From positions 287,764 through 351,763 of the forward strand of contig CAUYUJ010004570.1 of assembly GCA_963575745.1 (NCBI GenBank): a stretch of DNA of 64,000 nucleotides. The letters are read 5' to 3'. Within the stretch, counting starts at the first letter, position 1, and the number at the start of each line of letters is the position of its first letter. The notes beneath the pieces were generated by a model. It searched no databases, was not told the DNA's origin, and worked only from the letters and a program-made list of their open reading frames with translations. The position numbers were made by a program, and so were the translations under genes. This stretch comes from Prorocentrum cordatum (taxonomy: Eukaryota > Sar > Dinophyceae > Prorocentrales > Prorocentraceae). This document shows, piece after piece, positions 1 through 12,619 of this stretch.

Positions 1-1828
1 GTTCCCCCCCCATGACCCCCCCCAAGGGACCCCAAACTGGAGATTTGAACCCCCCCCCCCTCGCCCCGGACGAGCGCACCACGAAGCTTTTCTGGGCCCA
101 AGAGGACCTCAAGACGGGCCTAGAAAGCCCCAAGAGGCCTCCAAAACGGCCCACGAGGGCCCCGAGACGCTAAACGAGCGCTCCAAGACGCCCTAGCTGG
201 CCCAAAGATGGGCTCAGAGGCCTCCAAGACGGCCCAAGAGGTCCCCAAGAGGCCCGAAGAGGCCTCCAAGATGCGTCCCAAGAGGGTCCCTAGACGCAGA
301 AATTTGCCCATTCCTTACGTAAAACATACAATTTTCATACATTCGCCTTCTGGGCTTTCCGATGCTCTCAGACGGCCCAAGAAGACCCCAATACCGCCCC
401 CAGAGCCCAGGAGTAGCCCGAACAGCCCCAAAGATGCCCCCCTCAAGCCCCGACGAGCTCCCAAGAAACCCGACAAGAACCCCAAAACGACAGCCAAACG
501 GTTTCGAACCATCTGATCATTGACTTCAATTAAGGGGTCGGCGGATGTGGCGCAAGCCTGAAGAATCATATATTGGCGGCCGCCCGTTTAAAAACAAACG
601 GCCGCGGACAAACGCTCGCTATCTCGCGCCTTTGCCCCAGCCTCCTTTAAAGTAGACGGCCCAAGACGCCTCCCAGCAGGCCTGAAACTAGACGCCACGA
701 AGAAACCAACATCACGAATTTTCATGGAATCCGGCGCTTGCTTATTTTCGGCCTCCCGAGGGCCCGGGGCGGCCAAAGAGCCCCCGAAGATCGCCCCAGT
801 ATCGCCCAAGAAGCTTCAAGATGGCCCCAGAACTGCGAAGAGGCACCCAAGACAGCCCCAAGAGGGCCACAAGATGGCCCAAGAGGCCTCCAAACCGCCC
901 AAGAGGCCTCCAAACCGCCCAAGATGGCCTCCGAGACGGCCCAAGATCGTCCAAGAGGCCTCCAAGGAGGGCCACGAACGGCCCAAGAGGCCCCCGAGAC
1001 GGCCCCAAGAGGGCCCCAAGACGGCCAAAGAGGCCTCCAAGACGCCCAAGGTGGCCTCCAAGACGGCCATGGAGCACCCCAAGAGGGCCCCAAGTCGGCC
1101 CAGAGAGGCCCCCAAGACGGCTTCCGACGGGCCAAGAGACCACTAAGACGGCCCAAGATGGTTCCAAGAGGCCCCCAAGAGGGCCCAAGCGTCCCCCAAG
1201 AGGTCTCCAAGACGGCCCAAGACGCCTCCCAGCAGGCCTCCAACTAGACGCCACGAAGAAACCAACATCACGAATTTTCATGGAATCCGGCGCTTGCTTA
1301 TTTTCGGCCTCCCGAGGGCCCGGGGCGGCCAAAGACCCCCCGAAGATCACCCCGATATCGCCCAAGAAGCTTCCAGGATGGCCCCAGAACTGCGAAGAGA
1401 CACCCAAGACAGCCCCAAGAGGGCAACAAGATGGCCCAAGAGGCCTCCAAACCGCCCAAGATGGCCTCCAAGACGGCCATGGAGCGCCCAAAGAGGGCCT
1501 AAAGTCGACCCAGAGAGGCCCCCAAGACGGCTTCAGAACGGCCCAAGATGGTTCCAAGATGGCCCAAGACGGCCCAAGAGGCCCCCAAGAGGGCCCCAAG
1601 ACGGCCCAAGAGGTCTCCAAGACGCCCAAGGTGGCCTCCAAGATGGCCCTGGAGGGCCCCAAGTTGGCCCAGAGAGGCTCCCAAGACAAAATCCGACGGG
1701 CCAGGAATGTCCTGAGACGGCCAAACAAAACACCAAGAAGCCCCAGCCCAAGGAGGCCCCCAAGATGCCTTCAAGAGGCTCCCCAAAAAGCTCCCAGGAG
1801 GCACTCAGAGTGCCCCCAAAGGCTCCGA
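1..1828. repeat. Degenerate CCAAGAGGCCCCCAAGA array
   Basis: This is a GC-rich imperfect tandem repeat with a core close to CCAAGAGGCCTCCAAGACGG, recurring every 12-30 bases. It keeps frames open on both strands (Pro/Arg/Ala-rich on plus, Gly/Leu/Trp-rich on minus), so the long open frames here are best read as repeat artefacts. A segment beginning near 684 recurs near 1228 (about 544-bp period), showing block duplication. An AT-richer insert lies at about 300-345. I see no gene. Confidence 0.85.
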
Positions 1829-1882
1829 AGATACCTCCTCCTCCTCCTCCTCCTCCTCCTCCTCCTCCTCCTCCTCCTCCTG
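1829..1882. repeat. (TCC)n microsatellite
   Basis: About 17 uninterrupted TCC units lie at the end of the GC-rich array. In translation this gives poly-Pro, poly-Leu or poly-Glu only. Confidence 0.97.
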
Positions 1883-1935
1883 ATCTTCCCCGCCATCCTC
1901 CCCCAAGGGTTCCCGAAAGGTGTCCACAACGGCCC

Positions 1936-1990
1936 GATAGCTTAGCAGAGTCCGATAGCTTAGCATGGCCCGATAGCTTAGCAGAGTTCT
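1936..1990. repeat. 24-bp tandem repeat, about 2.5 copies
   Basis: CCCGATAGCTTAGCAGAG and close variants occur three times in a row. Confidence 0.9.
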
Positions 1991-2980
1991 TCTCACAACG
2001 CTCGGCCGCATAGGCGATTCCAAGAGCAGGGGCGGCGGCGATTCGCCATAGGCGTCTTCAAAATGTTTACGTGTGCTTTTTCTCGGCTCCGAGCGCACCC
2101 AGTGCGATGCGGCACGGCACGCTCAGAAGCGCTTGTGCGCGGCTCAGAACAGCCAGCACGCCCTCAGGAGGGCGGACAAAGGGAGAGCATGTCCCCCGAT
2201 GCCTGGCTGTGGGCCTCAAGAGGCCTGTATTATGTACCTCATGAGGTCTGGCACTCACAGCTTCAGGAAGCTCGGCCCCGAGTCGGCCTCAAGAAGCCAG
2301 CCCGTGACCCTAAGAAACTCCAGCGCTCGGGAACGCACGGGGTGTGGATCCTTTGATCCAGCACCACCGGACCACGATGAATGAACATGTCACTCGCCGT
2401 GGTGTGTGGCTGCAGGCGGTCAGCTGCAGCGGAAAAGTATGTCGCACTGTCGCCGTAAATGCGTGGGTCGGCGGCACGGGGCGGTGGTGGGACCCAAGAA
2501 GCTGCGGCAAACATACATGCATGCGGACTCGATGCTGTGCGCGTGCGGGGCACTAGGGGTACGGCGGAGCCTACAAGCACACTGAAACAACCCCCCCAGT
2601 CAAGACCAATCGATGTGGGCTGGACCCCACCCTCCCTGGCGCGGAGCGCACCAGGGGCGGCGCTGATGGCGCCGCCAGGGGGGCCCATGGCAAAAAGCCC
2701 GTCCAAAGAGGCAACATGCAAGCCGTGCCTTACCGAACCGTCTGTCTTCCGGTGGTTCACATGGCGCGTCGCTGGCGTGGGCCGCGACGGCAGGGAGGCC
2801 CGGTGAGGTGCAGCGACGAAGACCAACCAGCTTCGGTGGTCACCTTGTCAGTGCGCCAGACTCGGGCCCGAAATGCTCGGCATCTCCCAACGCTCTGGTA
2901 GAGTTTCTGTGCACGGAGCAACCGAAGCTAAGAGTAGCACGGGCGCAAGCTGCCACCAAAAATGCCGGGAGCTGGCTCAA
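1991..2980. other. Low-copy sequence, no recognised gene
   Basis: Mixed-complexity DNA without obvious tandem structure. Open frames of 60-190 codons exist on both strands, but none shows a domain, a credible splice pattern or a recognisable motif. A GC-rich stretch at about 2612-2690 resembles the arms of the foldback at 53107-53247. Confidence 0.5.
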
Positions 2981-3165
2981 GGGGGGGACACCGACCTGGA
3001 ATCGGCGACGCATCGCCGGTTGATCGGCGATAAGCCATCGACTGCGAAACCATGTGCCCCTGGGCGGGGGTGGGCCATCAGGCACCTTGTCGTCGGTGCA
3101 TGGACTTTGGGGCGGTCGGCGCGTTCCCCCCTGAGCCTGTCCACCCTCATCGTTGCCCGTGGCTC
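2981..3165. repeat. Dispersed ~180-bp element, copy 1
   Basis: The segment from 'ccgacctggaatcggcga' to 'ccaccctcatcgttgcccg' has a diverged partner at 42000-42195. Both contain an internal ATCGGCGA-type inverted repeat and share their outer boundary sequence. Confidence 0.55.
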
Positions 3166-4131
3166 TTGCTTCGGCTCCTCGCCCTGCCGATCCAGCCCGA
3201 GGACAAGCCATCCTCTCACTGGAATTATTCACTGCGTGGAGCTCCCCATATGTGCATCTACTCGCATGGACCTGTCCGCCGTGAATGTCTAGGCGCCAGA
3301 GCTTTCGAATACTAACGGGCTTCAGTTGTGACGGTCTGGACATCAATCTAACTGCGAATGAATTGGAGTGTGAATGAGCCTCAGTAGTACGAGCGCGTCT
3401 CTGTGCATGAGCCTGGGGCCTCCTGGGGCCTCCTGGAACCTACTGGGGCTTCCTGGGGTCTCCAGGAGCCTCTTGGGACCTCCTGGGACCTCCTAGGAAG
3501 GTTTCGTGCCCCAGGGGAGGCGCAATCTATAGCAACAGACGTACATAAAACATTGCGGATTAGAGCCACAGGAGAAGGGCAATCTATAGGAACACGCGTA
3601 AAACACCAAGGACTCGTGCCCCAGGAGAGGCCCAATACATAGGAACATGAGTAAAAGATTTAGGATTGTGTACACAGGAGAAGGACCATCTGTAGAAACA
3701 TACGTAGAACATCAAAGAATCGTGCTCCAGGTGAGGCCCAATTGATAGGAGCATACGTAAAACACATGGGATTGGAGCCACTCCTGTTGCCTTCTGAGGC
3801 CTCCTGCTCCTGGGGCCTCTCGGAGCCTCCTGTTGCCTTCCGAGGCCTCCTGGCGCTTCCTGTTGCCTCCTGGGGCCTCCTGTGGTTTCCTGAAGCCTTC
3901 TGGAGCTTCCTGGGGCCTCCTGGAGCCTCTTGGGACATCCTGTAGCCTCTTGAGTCTTTCTGTGGCCTCCTGATGCCTCCTGGGACCTCATGTGGTCTCC
4001 TGGAGCCTCCTGGAGCCTGTTGGAGCCTCCTGTGGCATCCTGAAAAGAATCTGCGCCCACGAGCCTGGCCACCAAAACTAGCAAACCGATCGAGACATCC
4101 TCAAAATCTGGCCCACCTGGGGGGTGAAAAT

Positions 4132-4889
4132 GAGCGCCTCGCTCGAGACATCCTCCAAATCTGCTCCGAAAGCGAAGGATGTTGGGCACAGAAACAAGCA
4201 AACCGCCTGAGACATCCCCACAAAATGGCCGCGAACGAGCCCGTGCAACCACCCCTGGCGGCTCCCCTTAGGGGTGCTGAAATGAGCGCCTCGCTCGAGA
4301 CATCCTCCAAATCTGCTCCGAAAGCGAAGGATGTTGGGCACAGAAACAAGCAAACCGCCTGAGACATCCCCACAGAATGGCCGCGAACGAGCCCGTGCAA
4401 CCACCCCTGGCGGCTCCCCTTAGGGGTGCTGAAATGAGCGCCTCGCTCGAGACATCCTCCAAATCTGCTCCGAAAGCGAAGGATGTTGGGCACAGAAACA
4501 GGCAAACCGCCTGAGACATCCCCACAAAATGGCCGCGAACGAGCCCGTGCAACCACCCCTGGCGGCTCCCCTTAGGGGTGCTGAAATGAGCGCCTCGCTC
4601 GAGACATCCTCCAAATCTGCTCCGAAAGCGAAGGATGTTGGGCACAGAAACAAGCAAACCGCCTGAGACATCCCCACAAAATGGCCGCGAACGAGCCCGT
4701 GCAACCACCCCTGGCGGCTCCCCTTAGGGGTGCTGAAATGAGCGCCTCGCTCGAGACATCCTCCAAATCTGCTCCGAAAGCGAAGGATGTTGGGCACAGA
4801 AACAGGCAAACCGCCTGAGACATCCCCACAAAATGGCCGCGAACGAGCCCGTGCAACCACCCCTGGCGGCTCCCCTTAGGGGTGCTAAG
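4132..4889. repeat. 152-bp satellite, five units (array 1)
   Basis: Unit starts fall at 4132, 4284, 4436, 4588 and 4740, exactly 152 bp apart. Each unit carries GCTCGAGACATCCTC and CGCCTGAGACATCCCC, members of the motif family that recurs through 13-26 kb. Minus-strand open frames (VARARSRPFCGDVSGG...) repeat with the unit and are not taken as genes. Confidence 0.97.
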
Positions 4890-5130
4890 TCTGTGTATGA
4901 GTAAGTCTGTGTATGTGTACGTCTGGGTATGACTAATACTGTGTATGAGTAAGTCTGTGTATGAGTAAGTCTGTATATGAGTATGTCTGAGTGTGAGTAA
5001 GTCTGAGTATGAGTAGGTCTGAGTATGAGTAAGTCTGAGTATGAGTAAGTCTGTGTATGAGCAAGTCTGAGTATGTCCGACAGGAGGGGAGGAGAAAAGA
5101 GGAGGAGGAAGGAGGAGGAGGAGGAGGAGG
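4890..5130. repeat. 12-bp satellite (TATGAGTAAGTCTG) then GGA run
   Basis: About fifteen imperfect units of the type GAGTATGAGTAAGTCTG lie directly after the 152-bp array and end in GGA-rich sequence. The same pair is found in copy 2 at about 6804-7050. Confidence 0.93.
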
Positions 5131-6048
5131 CGTCCAAGTAATTATTCACTGCGTGGAGCTCCCCATATGTGCATCTACTCGCATGGACCTGTCCGCCGTG
5201 AATGTCTAGGCGCAAGAGCTGTCGAATATTAACGGGCTTCAGTTGTGACGGTCTGGACATCAATCTAACTGCGAATGAATTGGGGTGTGAATGAGCCTCA
5301 GTAGTACGAGCGCGTCTCTGTGCATGAGCCTGGGGCCTCCTGGGGCCTCCTGAAACCGACTGGGGCTTCCTGGGGTCTCCAGGAGCCTCTTGGGACCTCC
5401 TGGGACCTCCTAGGAAGGTTTCGTGCCCCAGGGGAGGCGCAATCTATAGCAACAGACGTACATAAAACATTGCGGATTAGAGCCACAGGAGAAGGGCAAT
5501 CTATAGGAACACGCGTAAAACACCAAGGACTCGTGCCCCAGGAGAGGCCCAATACATAGGAACATGAGTAAAACATTTAGGATTGTGTACACAGGAGAAG
5601 GACCATCTATAGAAACATACGTAGAACATCAAAGAATCGTGCTCCAGGTGAGGCCCAATCGATAGGAGCATACGTAAAACACATGGGATTGGAGCCACTC
5701 CTGTTGCCTTCTGAGGCCTCCTGCTCCTGGGGCCTCTCGGGGCCTCCTGTTGCCTTCCGAGGCCTCCTGGCGCTTCCTGTTGCCTCCTGGGGCCTCCTGT
5801 GGTTTCCTGAGGCCTTCTGGAGCTTCCTGGGGCCTCCTGGAGCCTCTTGGGACATCCTGTAGCCTCTTGAGTCTTTCTGTGGCCTCCTGATGCCTCCTGG
5901 GACCTCATGTGGTCTCCTGGAGCCTCCTGGAGCCTGTTGGAGCCTCCTGTGGCATCCTGAGAAGAATCTGCGCCCACGAGCCTGGCCACCAAAACTAGCA
6001 AACCGATCGAGACATCCTCAAAATCTGGCCCACCTGGGGGGTGAAAAT

Positions 6049-6806
6049 GAGCGCCCCGCTCGAGACATCCTCCAAATCTGCTCCGAAAGCGAAGGATGTT
6101 GGGCACAGAAACAGGCAAACCGCCTGAGACATCCCCACAAAATGGCCGCGAACGAGCCCGTGCAACCACCCCTGGCGGCTCCCCTTAGGGGTGCTGAAAT
6201 GAGCGCCTCGCTCGAGACATCCTCCAAATCTGCTCCGAAAGCGAAGGATGTTGGGCACAGAAACAGCAAACCGCCTGAGACATCCCCACAAAATGGCCGC
6301 GAACGAGCCCGTGCAACCACCCCTGGCGGCTCCCCTTAGGGGTGCTGAAATGAGCGCCTCGCTCGAGACATCCTCCAAATCTGCTCCGAAAGCGAAGGAT
6401 GTTGGGCACAGAAACAGGCAAACCGCCTGAGACATCCCCACAAAATGGCCGCGAACGAGCCCGTGCAACCACCCCTGGCGGCTCCCCTTAGGGGTGCTGA
6501 AATGAGCGCCTCGCTCGAGACATCCTCCAAATCTGCTCCGAAAGCGAAGGATGTTGGGCACAGAAACAGGCAAACCGCCTGAGACATCCCCACAAAATGG
6601 CCGCGAACGAGCCCGTGCAACCACCCCTGGCGGCTCCCCTTAGGGGTGCTGAAATGAGCGCCTCGCTCGAGACATCCTCCAAATCTGCTCCGAAAGCGAA
6701 GGATGTTGGGCACAGAAACAGGCAAACCGCCTGAGACATCCCCACAAAATGGCCGCGAACGAGCCCGTGCAACCACCCCTGGCGGCTCCCCTTAGGGGTG
6801 CTGAGT
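6049..6806. repeat. 152-bp satellite, five units (array 2)
   Basis: Unit starts fall at 6049, 6201, 6352, 6504 and 6656. The second unit is 151 bp because one G is missing. This is the array of the second copy of the 1.9-kb duplication. Confidence 0.97.
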
Positions 6807-7053
6807 ATGAGTAAGTCTGTGTATGAGTAAGTCTGTGTATGTGTACGTCTGGGTATGACTAATACTGTGTATGAGTAAGTCTGTGTATGAGTAAGTCTGT
6901 ATATGAGTATGTCTGAGTGTGAGTAAGTCTGAGTATGAGTAGGTCTGAGTATGAGTAAGTCTGAGTATGAGTAAGTCTGTGTATGAGCAAGTCTGAGTAT
7001 GTCCGACAGGAGGGGAGGAGAAAAGAGGAGGAGGAAGGAGGAGGAGTAGGAGG

Positions 7054-7330
7054 CGTCCAAGTAATAACAAGAACCCCATCTTAGGATATGGGGAATAACA
7101 AGAACCCCTATCTTAGGATATGGGGAATAAACCGAGCCTCCACCACACAAAAACGCAAACATGCAACTTTCGGAAGTCCGTGCGGATGTCTTGGGTCCGC
7201 AAGGCACACACACACAACACACACACACACTCACACGCACGCACGCACGCACGCACGCTTTCATGCACACACACATGCACACACACACACACACACGCAC
7301 GCGCAAGTTTGGGCGGTGGGCGCTTCGCGC
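7054..7330. repeat. 33-bp direct repeat and (CA)n tract
   Basis: AATAACAAGAACCCC...TTAGGATATGGGG occurs twice at 7063-7127. CA/CG dinucleotide-rich DNA follows at 7201-7300. Confidence 0.85.
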
Positions 7331-7389
7331 GCAGCGTCGAGGCGGAAAAACATCTGCAGCGGCTGGGGCTCCGCGTGCGCAGGGCTCAG

Positions 7390-8640
7390 ACATGCGGACG
7401 GTCCCACTGGGGGCTTCGGTGGAGCCCCCTATGGGACCACGAACGCTGCACTGCGCGGGTGAAAATGCCAAATTACATTTCCTGGACGCATACAGACGGT
7501 GGCACTGGGGCCTTGGGTGGAGCCCCCTATGGGGCCACGAAACGCTGCGATGGGAAGGTGAAACTGCCAAATTGGGCTTCCGGGACGCATGCGGAGGGTA
7601 GCACTGGCACCTTCGGTGGAGCTCCCTATGGGGCCACGAAACGCTGTACTGGGTGTGCGGGACGCATGCGGACGGTAGCTGTGGGACCTTCGGTGGGGAC
7701 GCATGCGAACGCTAGCACTGGGACCTTCGGCGGGGCTCCCTGCGGGGCCACGAAGCGCTGTATTGGGCGTGGGGGATGCATGCGGACGGTAGCACTGGGA
7801 CCTTCGGTGGGGCTCCCTATGGGGCCACGAAACGCTATACTGGGTGCTGGGGACGCATGCGGACGGTAGCACTGGGACCTTCGGTGGGGCTCCCTATGGG
7901 AACACGAAACGCTGTACTGGGTGGGGGGGACGCATGCGGATGGTAGCATTGGGACCTTCGGTGGGGCTCCCCATGGGGCCACGAAACGCTGTACTGGGTG
8001 GAGGGGACGCATGCGGACGGTAGCACTGGGACCTTCGGTGGGGCTCCCTATGGGAACACGAAACGCTGTATATGGTGGGGGGGACGCATGCGGATGGTAG
8101 CACTGGGACCTTAGGTGAGGCTCCCTATGGGGCCACGAAACGCTGTAGTGGGTGGGGGGGACGCATGCGGACGGTAGATCTGGGACGCTCCCTATGAAAC
8201 GGTACGGTACGGCACTGGGACCTTCGGTTGGGCTCCCCATGGGGCCACGAAACGCTGTACTGGGTGGAGGGTACGCATGCGGACGGTAGCACTAGGACCT
8301 TCGGTGGGGCTCCCTATGGGGCCACGAAACGCTGTACTGGGTGGGGGGGACGCATGCGGACGGTAGCACTGGGACCTTCGGTGGGGCTCCCTATGGGAAC
8401 ACGAAACGCTGTACTGGGTGGGGGGGACGCATGCGGATGGCAGCATTGGGACCTTCGGTGATGCTCCCTATGGGGCCACGAAACGCTGTAGTGGGTGGGG
8501 GGACGCATGCGGACTGTATCACTGGGACCTTCGGTGGGGCCCCCTATGGGGCCACGACACGCTGTACTGGGTGCTTGGGACGCATGCGGACGGTAGCACT
8601 GGGACCTTCGCTGGGGCTCCATGTGGGGCCACGAAACGTG
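7390..8640 (+). repeat. 77-bp satellite array, left arm
   Basis: Units contain GACGCATGCGGACGG, ACCTTCGGTGGGGCTCCC and CCACGAAACGCTGTACTGG. The regular part has starts 77 bp apart (for example 7852, 7929, 8006, 8083). The first units are longer and carry an extra segment with GCCAAATT, which makes them resemble the units of the right arm. Confidence 0.95.
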
Positions 8641-8661
8641 TGAGGGGTATGCTGAGACGGG

Positions 8662-9062
<401 letters not shown>

Positions 9063-9127
9063 GAAGAGGGAGAAGGGGGAGGAGGAGGAGAGGAGAGGAG
9101 AGGAGAGGAGAACGCGGGGCGGCGTCT

Positions 9128-9210
9128 CTTCAAAACGAGGACCCACCACCACAGGATGGTTGGGAAATATGTCCCAACCATCCTGTGGTGCTGGGTCCTC
9201 GTTTTGAAGA
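9128..9210. repeat. Hairpin, ~38-bp arms
   Basis: CTTCAAAACGAGGACCCA...CAGGATGGTTGGGA and its reverse complement are separated by only a few bases (about 9166-9171). The arms are nearly perfect. One arm recurs at 50874-50914 beside a fragment of the 77-bp unit, so the hairpin is part of a dispersed family. Confidence 0.95.
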
Positions 9211-9228
9211 AACGTCGCCCCACGTGCC

Positions 9229-9345
9229 TCTCCTCATCCTCCTCCTCCTCCTCCTCCTCCTCCTCCTCCTCCTCCTCCCTCCTCTCCTCCTCCTCTCCTC
9301 CTCCTCCTCCTCCTCCCCCTCCTCCTCCCATCCCTCCTCCTTCTT
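9229..9345. repeat. (TCC)n microsatellite
   Basis: CTC/TCC repeats with a few T insertions, between the hairpin and the right satellite arm. Confidence 0.95.
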
Positions 9346-9354
9346 CCATGCGCT

Positions 9355-10220
9355 TCACCCATCCAGCACAGCGTTTCGTGGCCCAATGGTGAGCCCCACC
9401 GAAACCCCCAGTGGGACCGCCCGCTGGCGTCCCCCACACCCGATTTGGCAATGTCACCCACCCAGCACAGCGCTTCGTGGCCCCATGGGGAGCCCCACCG
9501 AAACCCCCAGTGGGACCGCCCGCAGGCGCCCCCCACGCCCAGTTTGGCATTTTCACCCACCCAGTACAGCGCTTCGTGGCCCCATAGGGAGCCCAACCGA
9601 AACCCCCAGTGGGACCGCCCGCATGCGTCCCCCACACCCAATTTGGCATTGTCACCCACCCAGTACAGCGCTTCGTGGCCCCATAGGGAGCCCCACAAAG
9701 CCCCCAGTGGGACCGTCCGCATGCGTCCCCCACACCCGATTTGGCATTGTCACCCACCAGATACAGCGCTCCGTGGCCCCATAGGGAGCCCCACCGAAGC
9801 CCCCGATGGGATCGCCCGCGTGCGTCCACCATGCCCAATTGTGCATTTTCACCCGCCCAGTACAGCGGTTCGTGGCCCCATAAGGAGCTCCCCCGAGGCG
9901 CCCAGTGGGACCGCCCGCATGCGTCCCCCACAGGGAGCTCCACCGAAGCCTCCAGTGGGACCGCCCGCATGCGTCCCCCACACCCGATTTGGCAATTTCA
10001 CCGACGCAGTACAGCGCTTCGTGGCCCCATAGGGAGCCCCACCAGTGGGACCGTCCGCATGCGTCCCCCACACCCAATTTGGCATTGTCACCCAGCCAGT
10101 ACAGCGTTTCGTGGCCTCATCGGGAGCTTCACCGACGGCCCCAGTGCGACCGCCCGCATGCGTTCCCCCCCCCGCCCAGCGCAGCGCTTCGTGGCCCCAT
10201 AGGGAGCTTCACCGAAGAAG
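9355..10220 (-). repeat. ~99-bp satellite array, right (inverted) arm
   Basis: Units contain CAGCGCTTCGTGGCCCCAT, GGGAGCCCCACCGAA and GACCGCCCGCATGCGTCCC, the reverse complement of the left-arm unit, plus ATTTGGCATTGTCACC. The last units lose the spacer and become shorter. Confidence 0.93.
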
Positions 10221-10800
10221 ATCTTCACAATTGCGGTACCCTGAACTTCATATGGTTGGGTCCTTCGCCTGGACAATTTTGAATACCCCTCTGTAGAGGG
10301 ACATACCCGACTTAAAACTACATCCATGCTGCAAGGGCCTCATGGACCATGGAATATCGAATTTGACAGCTTACTTTTCCAGCCTTCCATTGCTCGCGCC
10401 ATCCAGAGCGTCTCCATGGTAATTTCCATCGCTCCTTTGGGTGCGCGGCCATCCCATCTGCGTTCGGTCGCGTAATCATCGCGGCCCGGTTGGCACCAAA
10501 ACCCCAAAGAAAAATCTGGATGCAGGCGGTGATCCGTGATCCTGGTCACCGCCGGAAGCCTCGCAGAGTTTCTCGCGCGCGTTGTATTCCTGGTGGCCAA
10601 AAGTCTTCGCTCCACCGAACGCCTCACTTGTAAGGTGCCGCATAGCGTCCCTCCGCCCATTTGGGGACACCTCTCGCCTCAAACATTCCATGGCCCCGCG
10701 GATGGCTGGCTGGTCTGATTGGCGTCAGCAGCTGGTGCAGAACAACTTTTCGAATCACGCGGCTAAGAATTCAGCGTTTGTACATGTTTCGTGACTTCAA
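10221..10800. other. Low-copy sequence, no recognised gene
   Basis: Moderate-GC, non-tandem DNA. Short open frames occur on both strands, but none has a recognisable motif or clear splice sites. Confidence 0.5.
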
Positions 10801-12619
10801 GGATTTCACGACGAGCTCAATGGGAGTCGCGGAGGAGTCCTCTAGGAGAGCCTCTTGGGGCGTCGTGGGTTTGGAAATCCTTGGCGCTCTCGTCGGCGGT
10901 CTTGGGGGCCTCTGGGAGGTCTCTTGGCGCTCTCTTGGGGGCTGGTGGAGGCTTCTTGGGGCGTCTGGCGGCTCTCGCGGGCTTTCTTGGAGATCTCTTA
11001 CCTGTGTCGAAAGCGTCCCGAGGCATCTTGAAATCCTTCTGGGGCGTTCTTGGAAGCCCAGGAAGTACCAGAGGTTTGTCGCAGATGCCTGGGTGCGATT
11101 AGATGTTCTCTGAGGCCGCCTTGATGGATGTCCGGCACCTCTCGGGAGCGATTTCGGGCCCCCGTTGAGGGCGCATTGGGCTTCGTGGGGCCCCTTGCGC
11201 GCTTTGTTGGGGCGTCGTCGGGCCTCTTTGCGCCGATCTGGGGGCCTCGGCGGACCATCGGAGGCGAAAAGGCAACAAGGTCCAAATCACTGAGCCCCTA
11301 TGGGCGTGTAACTAAATGTTGTTGGCTTGTCGGTGTTTTCCTAGAGACTTGGGGTCCTTTAAGGCTGTCTTGAGAGTGGCATCTTGGGGTTTCGTGGGGC
11401 CTCTTGGGCGCCTTTTGGGAGCATTGGGCCGTCTGGAGACCCCCTCATTGAGCGTCTTGAGAACATCTGACGCTGTCTAAGGTTCTAGCGGCGTATCAGC
11501 TGACGTGCTTGGCGCGAACGTAAAGAATCAGACATATGGCAAGTTTCACGGCTTGGACCGAAACACTTGAGCCAAAATGGCTACGAAGGAGTTCTCTTAA
11601 GGCATTTTTGGAGGCTCTTGGCTCTTCTTGAAGCATCGCGGCGGGGTCCTCGTGGGGTCCGTTGTTGGGCCCCTTGGGGGCTGTTCTGGGGCCTTCTGGA
11701 GCGTCGTGGGGGCCTCTTGGGGTCCTCTTCAGGCCTCGCGGAAGCCTCTCGGGACAATTTTGGGGCCTCGTGGAGCCTCTTGGGACGAAGGCTCGAATTT
11801 TCGGTTCCTGTTCCCCATCGTGAGCACTTCTTGGGGCCGTCTTTGGGCACTCTTGGGCCGTCTTGGGCGCCCCTGCGCGCTGTTGGACCGGCCGGGGGCT
11901 CTCCTGGGGGCCTCGTGGCCTGTCTTGGGGCGGTCTTGTGGGCTTTTTGGGCCGTCTGCGATTGTCAGGAACTCGACAAATGGAGGACCGCCAAAACATT
12001 GAAAAGCACAAGAGGAATCAACGATTTGTGGCTCCCTGGGCACTCGTCTGGGCCCTCGGGCGCACACTGAAGCCTTCCCGAGGCCGTCCTGGCGCAGCCT
12101 GAAGCCTTCGGGGGCCGTTCATGAGACATCTTCGGCGCTCTCGGGGTGTGCTGGGCCGATTCGGTCGACAGTCGTATCCTCAAATTTTTGGGCTACCTGT
12201 GGGCCACCATGGAGGCCACGAAGGCGCTCGTGTGGCTCCTGTCCCCCCACGAGACGCCGCGACCGTGGTTCTGGGCCCGCCCCCGGCCTACTCGTGGGCG
12301 CCTCGTAGGCCGTCTTGGGACAATAATGGGGGCCTCTGGGGTCGTCGTCAGCGCCGCGAAAACCAAAAAAATGGATATGCCAAAAATTTACGTTTTCGCA
12401 GAGGGGAAATCAATGATTTTGGGCGGTTGGGGCCCTGCGGGAGCGTCTTGGCGGCGTGTGCGGCTCTCTGAGAGGCATCTCGGGCGTCTTGGGGCCATCT
12501 GTCGGCGACCGCTGGCCGTCCTGGGGCTGCCCAGGCCTCCTCCCGAACGGCCCCGGCGAGCCGTGGACCCCATGCCCCGTCTAGTCGCCGGCCCCCGAGG
12601 CCCCCACCCTGTACCCCGC

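Larger units (their letters stand above)
3224..7053. repeat. 1.9-kb segmental tandem duplication, two copies
   Basis: The block from 3224 to about 5138 is repeated from 5139 to about 7053 with a period of 1915 bp and very high identity. Each copy contains in order: a CCTCCTGGGGCCT stretch, about five ~59-bp units around CAGGAGAGGCCCAAT, a second CCTCCTGGGGCCT stretch, five 152-bp satellite units, a 12-bp satellite and a GGA run. Small differences, including a one-base deletion in one 152-bp unit of copy 2, show the copies have begun to diverge. Confidence 0.95.

Noticed and set aside
821-1945. 374-codon Pro/Arg-rich plus frame ending in poly-Leu
   Set aside because: Both strands are open across the CCAAGAGG repeat, the frame crosses a block duplication, and it ends in a TCC microsatellite.
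4100-6810. CRISPR-like array because of regular repeats
   Set aside because: Units are 152 bp and near identical throughout, without unique spacers; the genome is eukaryotic.
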